Shown here in pieces: positions 35,211 to 42,385 of a stretch of DNA of 64,000 nucleotides. Position 1 is the stretch's first letter, and each line of letters begins with the position of its first letter. Made by a program: the position numbers and the translations under genes. The DNA is from Archaeoglobus sulfaticallidus PM70-1 (GTDB lineage Archaea; Halobacteriota; Archaeoglobi; Archaeoglobales; Archaeoglobaceae): contig NC_021169.1 in the NCBI RefSeq assembly GCF_000385565.1, positions 1,284,571-1,348,570 of the forward strand. Reading direction: 5' to 3'. Below the pieces are notes generated by a model. That model saw only the letters and a list, made by a program, of their open reading frames with translations. It ran no database searches and was not told where the DNA came from.

Positions 35211-35256
35211 GTTCTAAGAATGATGTTCTAAGAATGATGATAACGATTATATACTT
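35211..35256 (+). promoter_or_regulatory. Lrp-operon promoter with tandem 14-bp repeat
   Basis: GTTCTAAGAATGAT occurs twice back to back at 35211-35224 and 35225-35238. A TATA box, GATTATATACTT, follows at about 35245-35256, and the ATG at 35276 lies about 25 bases on, so the transcript is probably leaderless. The tandem repeat is a likely self-regulation site of the Lrp-type protein. Confidence 0.55.
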
Positions 35257-35275
35257 CATGGGATAAATTGAAACC

Positions 35276-35809
35276 ATGGGTAATACTCATCATAATGATG
35301 AAAATAGAAGTCGAATCGAAAGTAAGCGTAATTCTTCAGGTGGTGATAAGGTTCTCATGAAATTGGATGAGATCGACATTTTAGTACTTAGAGTTCTTGC
35401 GGAAGATGCGAGGACAACTCTCAGAGAGCTCGCCGAGAAAACTGGCTTGGCAGTCTCAACAATTCACAGCAGAATAACTAAGCTTATTTCAGAAGGCGTG
35501 ATCGAGAAATTTGCAGTGGTAATCGATCCTGAAAAGTTTGGATATATTACATCCTTTATCCTTCTCGACGTGGATACTGCAAAAACCAGAGATGTTTTAG
35601 AAGAGTTAGTGAAAAAAGAGTGTCTTCTTGAAGTGTACGAATCTTTGGGGAAGTTTAATATTGTTTTAAAGGTTAGGGTGAAGGATTTCGAAGCTTTGAG
35701 GAATTTTATCAATGAAATCTCGGAAATTGATGGTGTTATGGAATTTGAATGGTTTCTTACAACGAAAAGGTACAAGGAGGACACTTGGAAACCGGAGGTG
35801 GAATTGTGA
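35276..35809 (+). CDS. Lrp/AsnC-family transcription regulator
   Basis: 177 residues. After an unusual hydrophilic N-terminal extension of about 27 residues (GNTHHNDENRSRIESKRNSS) comes the Lrp helix-turn-helix (KLDEIDILVLRVLAEDARTT, then LRELAEKTGLAVSTIHSRIT) and a RAM-type ligand domain (FGYITSFILLDVDTA; SEIDGVMEFEWFLTTKRYKE). Such proteins form dimers or octamers and sense amino acids or other small molecules. TATA spacing supports the start at 35276, though the ATG at 35357 would give a standard-length protein. The downstream genes overlap start-to-stop. It is placed between surface-protein and pilin operons and is the best candidate for their control. Confidence 0.85.
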   Translation: MGNTHHNDENRSRIESKRNSSGGDKVLMKLDEIDILVLRVLAEDARTTLRELAEKTGLAVSTIHSRITKLISEGVIEKFAVVIDPEKFGYITSFILLDVDTAKTRDVLEELVKKECLLEVYESLGKFNIVLKVRVKDFEALRNFINEISEIDGVMEFEWFLTTKRYKEDTWKPEVEL

Positions 35810-36066
35810 TTGTATCTCTTCTCACCTTGGCCCTTCTTTTGCTTGGCAGCGCACTCATAATTTATATATACGATGCCTATAGAAAAATCAATCAAAATTA
35901 TTTGCTTTTACTTTCAGTAGGTTTCTTTGTTCTCGTGATAGGTGGAGCTTTACCAGGAATGCACAAGACGATCGGATTGAGTGTGGATGGTGATGCTGTG
36001 TTAATAATGTCATTGTTAATGCAGATGATAGGAATAATTTTGATATTTTACTCCGTTGTAAAATGA
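35806..36066 (+). CDS. Small three-span membrane protein
   Basis: 86 residues from a GTG at 35806 that overlaps the Lrp stop codon (GTGA); a GGAGGTGG site lies just before it. Three hydrophobic spans are visible: IVSLLTLALLLLGSALIIYI, YLLLLSVGFFVLVIGGALPG and VLIMSLLMQMIGIILIFYSV. I do not recognise a named family, although similar small membrane proteins sit beside regulators in haloarchaea. It could be a membrane partner that reports to the Lrp-type protein; this is inference from coupling. Confidence 0.65.
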   Translation: MIVSLLTLALLLLGSALIIYIYDAYRKINQNYLLLLSVGFFVLVIGGALPGMHKTIGLSVDGDAVLIMSLLMQMIGIILIFYSVVK

Positions 36067-36467
36067 GACACAAAAAGATAGCAAAAAAGTGGCGATTGAT
36101 ATCGCTTGCGAGACAGATAGAAGAAGGTATAGCATACGAATTCTTAAGGAGAGCTTTAAATTTAAAAGAGGCATCAAAAATTCTTAACGAGGTCGCTTTT
36201 GAATGTGGTGAGAAAGAAAGAGAGAAAATCAGAAGAGCGTTGGGAACAGAAGATCCTGTTGATCTTGTTGAAACCATTTTAATGCTCTCAGGCGTCAAGT
36301 ACAAGGTGGGAGAATATATCGAAATATATGACTGTTTTCTTCCAGCCTATGGATGCATACCAATGAAATCCGTATGTGAGTCCTTTCTTGAGGGTATTAG
36401 TCCAAAAATCAAACTTAGTGAAGGTATCTGCGAGAATAGGGGTAAATGTCTAATTATTATTCTCTAA
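36063..36467 (+). CDS. Helical cytoplasmic protein with C-terminal cysteines, unknown function
   Basis: 134 residues starting in ATGA overlap with the previous stop. The N-terminal 75 residues are basic and helical (RHKKIAKKWRLISLARQIEE). The C-terminal part has five cysteines (YDCFLPAYGCIPMKSVCESF, then ICENRGKCLI), spaced as could bind a metal or a cofactor, somewhat like V4R or L-2-amino-thiazoline-carboxylate-hydrolase-like sensor domains. I do not assign a family. As third gene of the Lrp operon it may be the sensor part of a small regulatory unit. Confidence 0.6.
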   Translation: MRHKKIAKKWRLISLARQIEEGIAYEFLRRALNLKEASKILNEVAFECGEKEREKIRRALGTEDPVDLVETILMLSGVKYKVGEYIEIYDCFLPAYGCIPMKSVCESFLEGISPKIKLSEGICENRGKCLIIIL

Positions 36468-36548
36468 ATTTATTTTCAATAATTTATATTTTCGTAAACT
36501 TTTTCTCTTTTTCCCAATTCAACCGAAAGTTTTATTAATCATTATAGT

Positions 36549-36577
36549 CATAGTAGTAATTGTGAAGATAATAATGA
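36549..36577. promoter_or_regulatory. Pilin-gene copy of the CATAGTAGT / GATAATAATGAG motif
   Basis: CATAGTAGT (36549) and GATAATAATGAG (about 36566) lie just before the pilin ribosome site. The same two words occur at 32396-32415 in the surface-protein promoter, which suggests common control. Confidence 0.45.
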
Positions 36578-36592
36578 GGAGGGGGTGAGAAA

Positions 36593-37111
36593 ATGAAAAG
36601 TTGGATTAGAAAAATTAAAAAGGATGAGAAGGCTGTGAGCCCAGTGATCGGCGTGATACTGATGGTGGCAATAACAGTGATACTGGCAGGCGTGATTGCG
36701 AGTTTTGTCTTCGGTTTCGGGCAGAAAATGGGGACTGCAGCACCAAATGCACAACTTGTTTTGTCTGATGCTGTAGACGAACTAACATCGACTGGCAATG
36801 AAAACATATTCTACATGGACCACAATGGTGGAGATGCGTTGCCGTGCAAGGATCTAAGGATTCTGGTTTACTACAAGCAGACAGGATCACTATACAAGCA
36901 ATTTGACTACGATGAGTCGAACGATTACTTCTACTCTTCAGATGGAATAACTGGATCAGGTATGGGTAGCAACGACCTCTTTGAGCCAGGAGAAAGAATA
37001 ACATTTACTGAAGACGGCGACACTAACTGGGGTGCAGGAACGTACACAGTCAAGGTGCTCCACATACCCAGCGGAAACTTCATATTCACAGGTGATGTGA
37101 CGGTTAGATAA
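36593..37111 (+). CDS. Archaeal type IV pilin (class III signal peptide)
   Basis: 172 residues. The N-terminus MKSWIRKIKKDEKA followed by VSPVIGVILMVAITVILAGV is a textbook archaeal pilin: a short basic leader, a peptidase cut after the KDEKA segment, and a hydrophobic helix that packs in the filament core. The remaining about 120 residues form the exposed beta domain with LRILVYYKQTGSLYKQFDY and an acidic LFEPGERITFTEDGDTNW loop that may bind calcium. A GAGGAGGGGGTGAG ribosome site precedes it. A dead copy of its C-terminal part lies at 39178-39312. The assembly ATPase and platform are at 43718-47327. Confidence 0.88.
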   Translation: MKSWIRKIKKDEKAVSPVIGVILMVAITVILAGVIASFVFGFGQKMGTAAPNAQLVLSDAVDELTSTGNENIFYMDHNGGDALPCKDLRILVYYKQTGSLYKQFDYDESNDYFYSSDGITGSGMGSNDLFEPGERITFTEDGDTNWGAGTYTVKVLHIPSGNFIFTGDVTVR

Positions 37112-37143
37112 CCAAATCTTTAACTTTTTAATTTTTTGTAGCT

Positions 37144-37788
37144 ATGAAGAAGGTCAAGCTTTTGTTCATCTGTTTAACTCTTTTAATTTTAGTATACCCG
37201 GTATCTGCTACAGCAATTTCACTTACAGGAGATGCTGATGCGGCACGGAACAGCAGGTTTAACGTAACTGTTAAAGTTACAGGTAACAACATTGGAGCTT
37301 TTCAGATATGTGTTCTGGTTCCAGAAGGTATAACTTTTGTAGATGCCAGTAAGGGGAGGGATATCAAAGACTGGGGTTTTTCGTATACCTGGATTGAGGG
37401 CTACGAGTACTATGGAGATGTCGGATACTCAGGGAGAGTAAAAATAATTGGTCTTGGCGATGCAATTAATGGAGAGCGAGAGGTAGGAGTCCTAACTTTT
37501 GTGCCAAAAAGAGCCAAAAATTTTACATTTTTGATAGATGAGCGAAATAGTAAATTAGTAGATCCTAATGAGAAAGAGATAAAAATAGATGAATTCCAAA
37601 ATCACACTATTAGGGTTTACAGATATGGGGACATAAACATGGATGACGAAATTGACGTTAAAGATTTAATAAGGCTCGAAAAGATAATTCTTATGAAGGA
37701 AAAACGAACTGTCACATCAGATATCAATAACGATGGAGAAGTTAACATACTTGATCTGGTTAGACTAATCCGGGTGTTGATAAAATGA
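37144..37788 (+). CDS. Secreted cohesin-dockerin protein
   Basis: 214 residues: a signal peptide (LLFICLTLLILVYPVSATA), a cohesin-type beta-sandwich (about 26-155; VTGNNIGAFQICVLVPEGIT is the typical dimer-strand region) and a C-terminal dockerin (about 158-214). The dockerin has two calcium-binding repeats, GDINMDDEIDVKDLIRLEKI and SDINNDGEVNILDLVRLIRV, with Asp/Asn at the usual EF-like positions. Cohesin and dockerin bind each other tightly; in bacteria they build cellulosomes, and A. fulgidus was the first archaeon found to have them (AF2375/AF2376). Here a membrane-anchored cohesin follows with a 4-bp overlap, so this protein can dock on that anchor while offering a further cohesin. Confidence 0.88.
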   Translation: MKKVKLLFICLTLLILVYPVSATAISLTGDADAARNSRFNVTVKVTGNNIGAFQICVLVPEGITFVDASKGRDIKDWGFSYTWIEGYEYYGDVGYSGRVKIIGLGDAINGEREVGVLTFVPKRAKNFTFLIDERNSKLVDPNEKEIKIDEFQNHTIRVYRYGDINMDDEIDVKDLIRLEKIILMKEKRTVTSDINNDGEVNILDLVRLIRVLIK

Positions 37789-38348
37789 TGATTCCCATTT
37801 TAGTTGCAATGGTATTAATTACATCCCAAGGCCAGATAAATGTAGGTGAGGAATTTAATGCATCAATTACTGTAACAGATGCCAATGATTTAGCAGCTTT
37901 TCAAATTGATTTGAGTTATAGTAATTTGGAAATTGTTAAAGTAAGCAGAGGAAATGCAATAAAAAACTGGTCCATATTCGATTTTGATACCATCTCTTCC
38001 AATAAAATTAGAGTGATTGCTGCTAAATTTGGAGAAGAATCTATTGGTGAAGGTGAAATATTAAATTTAGTCTTAAGAGCAAAGGAAAACACTGGAGTTC
38101 TGAGTTTAGATGGTATCCTTAGTGATTCCAATGGTAATAAAATTGATGCAATGTTCGGAAATTTAAGTGTGGATATATTAACAACCCAACCCGAATCGAC
38201 TTATACACAACCTATTATTACACCGGTAATGGAAGAAAAAGGATCACAACCTAACGAAGTTGTTGAACACTGGATTGTCGGATATTGGTATGTCATCGTA
38301 TTAATTTTAATTGGAGTTGGAATTGGGGTGTGGAAGTGGAGGACTTAG
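37785..38348 (+). CDS. Membrane-anchored cohesin-domain protein
   Basis: 187 residues: a short hydrophobic leader (MMIPILVAMVLITS), one cohesin domain (about 17-130; NVGEEFNASITVTDANDLAA, then FQIDLSYSNLEIVKVSRGNA), a Pro/Thr-rich linker (TTQPESTYTQPIITPVMEEK) and one membrane span at the C-terminus (YWYVIVLILIGVGIGVWKW). It is the natural surface anchor for the dockerin of the gene before it, to which it is translationally coupled (ATGATGA). No enzyme domain is present, so the pair is more likely structural or adhesive than degradative. Confidence 0.85.
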   Translation: MMIPILVAMVLITSQGQINVGEEFNASITVTDANDLAAFQIDLSYSNLEIVKVSRGNAIKNWSIFDFDTISSNKIRVIAAKFGEESIGEGEILNLVLRAKENTGVLSLDGILSDSNGNKIDAMFGNLSVDILTTQPESTYTQPIITPVMEEKGSQPNEVVEHWIVGYWYVIVLILIGVGIGVWKWRT

Positions 38349-38472
38349 TCTATCAAAAAGCCAGCAAGAAGCTAAATTCTCCTAAGTAACTGGAGAATCT
38401 ACCAGATCATAAAAACAAGTTCAAAGAAACTGGAAAAAATATCGGATTGCCAGCGTAACCCCATAACGATAT
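38349..38472. other. No gene seen
   Basis: Short AT-rich gap after the cohesin gene without recognisable features. Confidence 0.3.
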
Positions 38473-39160
38473 CTAACGTTTCCAGAGCAATATGCCTGTA
38501 AAATAAATAAGAAAGGACAGGATTACGCATGAAACTGGGTTCTTAGCGATAATAGAGCAAAAGAGAATATTGATCCTCTGCTTTAGCGAGTTGAAAACAA
38601 ATTCAACCAAGTTTCCCTCACCCGAAAGGTGTTGTGTTCGAATCCGAGGCTCTTCAAAAGCTTCGACAAGCTGTAGAGCTTCATCAGTATTTGGGTATAT
38701 TCCCGCAGTAGGTAAGAACTTGATAAAAAGATTTTGTAGTAAGATAATTTCTGTGTTCATAATAATTAGTTCTTCCTCTCAAGGCTGTATACTATCGTTT
38801 TATCTATTGCTATGAGGTTTTTTCCTCAGTAGAGACGGCCAGTCTTTCGTCTGTTTCCAACTCCATAGCTAATATCTTTCACGCTGATCGGAGGCTTAAT
38901 AGTTTTTTCACAGAAATAGGATAAAACAGCTGTTGCAGTAGATGTCTATCTCAACAGAGCATAGGTTAGCCAAATCATAGAAAGCAACACCAAGCTTCCA
39001 GATCAAATATTCTATGCAGTTACTTGACAGCCATAGGTAGAATAAACCCACTATTACTTTTCTCTGACCTTGAATAATTCCTTCCCAGCTCCAATACAAA
39101 TTTATTCTGTTTGACTTTCTGCTATTCTGAGCTGATAGAGAGGTAGTAAATCTTACAGAA
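38473..39160 (-). pseudogene. Degraded transposase, family uncertain
   Basis: On the minus strand, broken frames read like a DDE transposase: an upstream piece near 38820-38900 with KDISYGVGNRRKTGRLY, then a stop, GKNLIAIDKTIVYSLERK, and a downstream open frame (38760-38473) with YPNTDEALQLVEAFEEPRIR, then LSGEGNLVEFVFNSLKQRIN. The GNLVE...LKQRI part resembles the Glu region of IS6/ISC774-like transposases. Several stops and shifts are present. No terminal repeats were identified, so the element limits are open. Confidence 0.4.
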
Positions 39161-39177
39161 AAAAAAACATGACTGAA

Positions 39178-39312
39178 AAATTCAGAAGGATGCGGTAACC
39201 TTTTCGAGCCAGGAGAAAGGATAACTTTCACCGAATCCGATACTGACTGGCAGGAAACACGAGTGCTTCACATATCCGGCGAAAACTTCGCAGGTGGTGG
39301 GACAGGATGCCA
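39178..39312 (+). pseudogene. C-terminal fragment of a second pilin gene
   Basis: The frame reads CGNLFEPGERITFTESDTDW followed by RVLHISGENFAGGG, which matches SNDLFEPGERITFTEDGDTN and VLHIPSGNFIFTGD of the pilin at 36593. DNA similarity is also clear around TTTGAGCCAGGAGAAAG. Nothing of the pilin N-terminus is seen upstream. It is the tail of a duplicated pilin gene, left among transposase debris. Confidence 0.75.
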
Positions 39313-39412
39313 TAATAATGTCTCCACCTATATTGATTCGAAAACCATTTTCACTGAAACACCCACACCTTTTTTATACGTTTTATTGTTAAAACTGATA
39401 CGGGTGGATGAT

Positions 39413-39726
39413 ATGGATGTTTCGCTTAAAGTTAATCAATCTTATTCGGGGGAGAGATCCTGTTAGGCTCTATCCAGCAATGTTAAAGCTTCAGGTTGGA
39501 GATGTCATAAAAAGACTTGTGGTACTCAAGATCCACAATAGAGGGATGCCAGCAGGTGATGTAATAGAACTGGCAGATTTAATGGAAGGTTATGTTGGCG
39601 TAGACATAGAAGCAATTTACAGAGCTAGTGCTAGGAGAGGACATGAGCTTTGAAAAGATTGAGCAGGTGTTAAAGAAGCCAGGAATAAGTAGAGCAATTC
39701 TCAGCTTTTACGGGAGATTTGAAGAA
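39413..39726 (+). pseudogene. cdc48 paralogue with a large internal deletion
   Basis: From ATG 39413 the sequence reads MDVSLKVNQSYSGE, as the N-domain start of CDC48 ([15 protein letters not shown]). After a frameshift it continues RDPVRLYPAMLKLQVGDVI (compare [20 protein letters not shown]). It then jumps directly to the far end of the second AAA+ module, LKIHNRGMPAGDVIELADLM, then EGYVGVDIEAIYRASAR, and, after another shift, to the last CDC48 helix MSFEKIEQVLKKPGISRAIL, then SFYGRFEEM. About 600 residues are missing. A TATA-like TTTTTTATACG and a GGTGGATG site remain upstream. The last part runs in frame into the pilin-like gene at 39727. Confidence 0.72.
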
Positions 39727-40188
39727 ATGGCAAGCAAGTTTCGGCAAAGACCTTTGTCGGCTGGTGGAGATTCGGCACAAATAAGTGCGGATTATCTCGT
39801 GGGAATCGCTCTTTTTTTATTTGGAGTCACACTCGCCTTTACATATGTGCTCAATATTGCAGCTTTTCAGGAGTCAAACAAAAATCAGTACATCGCTGAG
39901 TCCATATCTGAGCTCGTTTTAGATTACCTGCACCAAAAGGATGCGTACAGAATAAACGCCATAAATACAACAAAGCTGCATAGCTTTCTTGCAAGTTCAC
40001 ATGAGCTTTACAGCCTCCTTAATCAGACTCAATTTCATGTTAATATTACCGTAAAAAATCTTTCTTCTCAAGTAATTGGAAGCGTGGGGGAACTTGCAGA
40101 AATTGAAGACTATGGATACGTTGAAAGGATAGCATTCAATTACGCGAATTCATCTGAAATATATATTATTGAGGTGAGAGTATGGTAG
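39727..40188 (+). CDS. Pilin-like membrane protein (DUF7287-like), first of the pilus gene set
   Basis: 153 residues if started at ATG 39727. A Gln-containing segment GGDSAQISADYLVGIALFLF is followed by a hydrophobic span (ALFLFGVTLAFTYVLNIAAF) and a soluble domain with NITVKNLSSQVIGSVGELAE. The arrangement, SAQ..DY.VGI.LFL, resembles small proteins encoded beside haloarchaeal PilB/PilC loci (DUF7287-like, from memory). The same frame is open upstream to 39628 through the CDC48-like tail, so a longer fused product starting at the ATG near 39643 is possible. The next gene overlaps by seven bases. It is probably a minor pilin or pilus-complex part. Confidence 0.65.
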   Translation: MASKFRQRPLSAGGDSAQISADYLVGIALFLFGVTLAFTYVLNIAAFQESNKNQYIAESISELVLDYLHQKDAYRINAINTTKLHSFLASSHELYSLLNQTQFHVNITVKNLSSQVIGSVGELAEIEDYGYVERIAFNYANSSEIYIIEVRVW

Positions 40189-40769
40189 ATTGCAGGGCAC
40201 AGACCTTTACACTAGAAGCGGCAATAACAACCCTCTTAATAGTCTTAGTTATGTTATATATATCTCAAGCAATCCCGCTCACACCTCTGACATCTTCTGC
40301 TGCAAACGTCATGGTTGAAAATACCCTTGAGATGTATGCGGGAGATGTTCTCAATACTCTTACTTATGAGCCCATCTGCTCAGATATCTCGGCAGAAAAC
40401 TTGAGCATACTGAAAAAAGCTTTACTAAGCTGGAATGGAGCTGTAATTGACGGTGGAGCGAGTAGTAGTGAATACGACACCTCTTTTGAGAATATATCCA
40501 ATGCCCTGCCCCTCAAATACGTATTGATAAACGCTTTTGAGAAGAAAGGCTTAGCGTACAACATAGACATATACTACAAGGATGCTATCATGAGAAAACT
40601 CAGATTTATATATAATGGTCAACCATCTAACAACGCCATAATTGCTACCCAGGTCATTCCAATATATGACACAGACTACGAAAATGGAATCAAAAAGTAC
40701 ATTCCTGATATCGACAGCTCAAATCTCTACAATGTTCTCTATGTGAGATTGACAGTGTGGAGGATGTAA
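40182..40769 (+). CDS. Pilin-like membrane protein (DUF7288-like)
   Basis: 195 residues. The N-terminus MVDCRAQTFTLEAAITTLLI continues into one hydrophobic helix ending near VMLYISQAIPLTPL. This RAQ.FTLEA pattern matches small exported proteins of haloarchaeal PilB3-type loci (DUF7288-like). The rest is a soluble domain with helices and strands (ENTLEMYAGDVLNTLTYEPI). No basic leader with a typical class III cut site is seen. It overlaps the gene before and is followed after one base by the next. Likely a minor pilin or a subunit of the assembly machine. Confidence 0.68.
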   Translation: MVDCRAQTFTLEAAITTLLIVLVMLYISQAIPLTPLTSSAANVMVENTLEMYAGDVLNTLTYEPICSDISAENLSILKKALLSWNGAVIDGGASSSEYDTSFENISNALPLKYVLINAFEKKGLAYNIDIYYKDAIMRKLRFIYNGQPSNNAIIATQVIPIYDTDYENGIKKYIPDIDSSNLYNVLYVRLTVWRM

Positions 40770-40770
40770 T

Positions 40771-41250
40771 ATGGAAAAGGGGCAGTTGATGATTTTGAGT
40801 GGGTTTCTGATTTTAGTGGGAATGGTTGCGTTTATAATTTTAGTTAATAATATGATTTATGTTCTAAATTCCCCTGCAATGGTGGATGTTTCTGAGAGAA
40901 ATTCCATTGAAAGTCTCGAGTATTTGATACATAAAGCGGTTGAAGACGCAGTAGCAAACGCATCATATACTGTGCTCACACAAGGTGTGAATAACAGTGC
41001 TAAGGCTGAAGAAATACTGGAAAACGAAACAAAGACTTTTAAGAGATTTTTTAATATAATCGAGGAATATTACGGAATGGATGGAAAAGCCATTAACATT
41101 AGCATTTTGAAATTGAATTGTACGGCTTATAACGATTCCTCAAAAATAATTTTGATATTAGACACAGACGTTGGCCTGTATTACAAGGACGAGGACCTAA
41201 AGCTTTATAGGATGTTAAATGTAAAAGTAAAATCAGAAGTTGAACCGTGA
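40771..41250 (+). CDS. Pilin-like membrane protein (DUF7261-like)
   Basis: 159 residues. MEKGQLMILSGFLILVGMVA and FIILVNNMIYVLNSPAMVDV give a short leader, a GQ motif and a single hydrophobic helix, as in the haloarchaeal DUF7261-like pilus-locus proteins (named from memory). The exterior part has several NXS/T sites (VANASYTVLTQGVNNSAKAE) that could be glycosylated. It lies one base after the previous stop and eight bases before the next gene, within one operon. Confidence 0.68.
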   Translation: MEKGQLMILSGFLILVGMVAFIILVNNMIYVLNSPAMVDVSERNSIESLEYLIHKAVEDAVANASYTVLTQGVNNSAKAEEILENETKTFKRFFNIIEEYYGMDGKAINISILKLNCTAYNDSSKIILILDTDVGLYYKDEDLKLYRMLNVKVKSEVEP

Positions 41251-41258
41251 GGGTGTAA

Positions 41259-41672
41259 GTGATGAATAAAGGTGTCTCTACAACTCTTGAGGCTATATTT
41301 TTGCTCTCGATCTCATCGATACTCATAGCTATTGTTCTAGTAAGTTTTTATGATGTGAGCAGTAGGGTAAAGAACGTATCTGCTAGTGAGGAAGCGTATA
41401 GTATTGCATCAAGAATAGCAAGGGATGTGTACTCTCTTGCTGTGTCTAATGCCACTTATGCCAAAAAAGAGCTAAGGATACCACATACCATAGGTGGTGA
41501 GCAGTACACAATAACCCTTGTTAATGAAACGCATAAGCTTATTGTAGAGAATAAGTATGTTAGAGTGGAGGTCCCTTTAAGCCCATATCTCAGCATTGGG
41601 GGTTCGCAGGCTAACAGCTACATGGCCTATCTGGTCGTGAATAATGGTGTCGTGGAGGTAAAAAATGAGTGA
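41259..41672 (+). CDS. Pilin-like membrane protein
   Basis: 137 residues. The start MMNKGVSTTLEAIFLLSISS and IAIVLVSFYDVSSRVKNVSA form a short basic leader with a hydrophobic helix of pilin type. The soluble part contains AKKELRIPHTIGGEQYTITL and is beta-rich. A GAGGGTGTAAGTG site precedes the ATG. It overlaps the following gene by eight bases. Related to haloarchaeal DUF7263/DUF7266-like pilus-locus proteins in plan; exact family uncertain. Confidence 0.65.
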   Translation: MMNKGVSTTLEAIFLLSISSILIAIVLVSFYDVSSRVKNVSASEEAYSIASRIARDVYSLAVSNATYAKKELRIPHTIGGEQYTITLVNETHKLIVENKYVRVEVPLSPYLSIGGSQANSYMAYLVVNNGVVEVKNE

Positions 41673-42357
41673 ACTGATGGATTGCACCGGGGTTTCGGTA
41701 CAAGTGGGGATGGTCTTACTTCTTTCGATATCTATAGTGGCCATCGGAGTTGTTTATATGGGAATTGGGCCAATAATTGATACGTACGTTGAATCAAGCC
41801 ATCAGCGGGAAGTTATTTATGTGTTTGAGCTGATGAGGGAATCAATAATCAAGATTGCTAGAGGTGTACCCTCAAGGGTGATTGAAGCAAAGATGTTTGA
41901 TGGGATGTACTTTATAAACTACACTGGATTTGTTTGTGTGAACAATACAACAGTACCCATATATTCGGTAATCTATAAAGGTGATGAGGAGATATCGCTC
42001 GAGAATGGAGCTATTTTCAGAAAAGCTGGTGGGAATTCTTTTATGGTTGAGAAGCCGCTGATTATACATAGCAATAACACAAGTGTAATAAGTGTAATCG
42101 CGTTGCATGGAGAGGGTTCAGTATCTGGGAAAGGCATTGTAAGGATAGTATTTACAAACCTTGGTTGCGATTACAGAACCATTACCAACAATACAATAGT
42201 CGTACACTCCGATCACTATTTGGAATGGAAAGAATACCTTGAGGAGGAGGGGTTTGAGATCGTAGATGTATACAACAAAACTGTTGTAGCTTCTACGCAG
42301 TCAAACTTAATATTGCTAAAGATAGTAAATGTAAAAGTAAAGTTGCGGGGGGGATGA
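41665..42357 (+). CDS. Pilin-like membrane protein with beta-rich ectodomain
   Basis: 230 residues. MDCTGVSVQVGMVLLLSISI, reached after a short MSELMDC start, forms the N-terminal hydrophobic helix (VGMVLLLSISIVAIGVVYMG). A beta-rich domain follows, including EAKMFDGMYFINYTGFVCVN, then GIVRIVFTNLGCDYRTITNN; two to three cysteines could form disulfides outside the cell. The frame stops in KLRGG just after a run of seven Gs at 42347-42353. The next gene's conserved N-terminus begins right after it in another frame, so slippage on the G run could fuse the two. Confidence 0.68.
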   Translation: MSELMDCTGVSVQVGMVLLLSISIVAIGVVYMGIGPIIDTYVESSHQREVIYVFELMRESIIKIARGVPSRVIEAKMFDGMYFINYTGFVCVNNTTVPIYSVIYKGDEEISLENGAIFRKAGGNSFMVEKPLIIHSNNTSVISVIALHGEGSVSGKGIVRIVFTNLGCDYRTITNNTIVVHSDHYLEWKEYLEEEGFEIVDVYNKTVVASTQSNLILLKIVNVKVKLRGG

Positions 42358-42385
42358 TATTTCATCGGAAGTACTTGGATGGATA

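Noticed and set aside
38621-38660. GTGTTCGAATCCGAGG looked like a tRNA T-arm
   Set aside because: No acceptor stem, D-arm or anticodon arm pairs with it; it lies in the degraded transposase frame.
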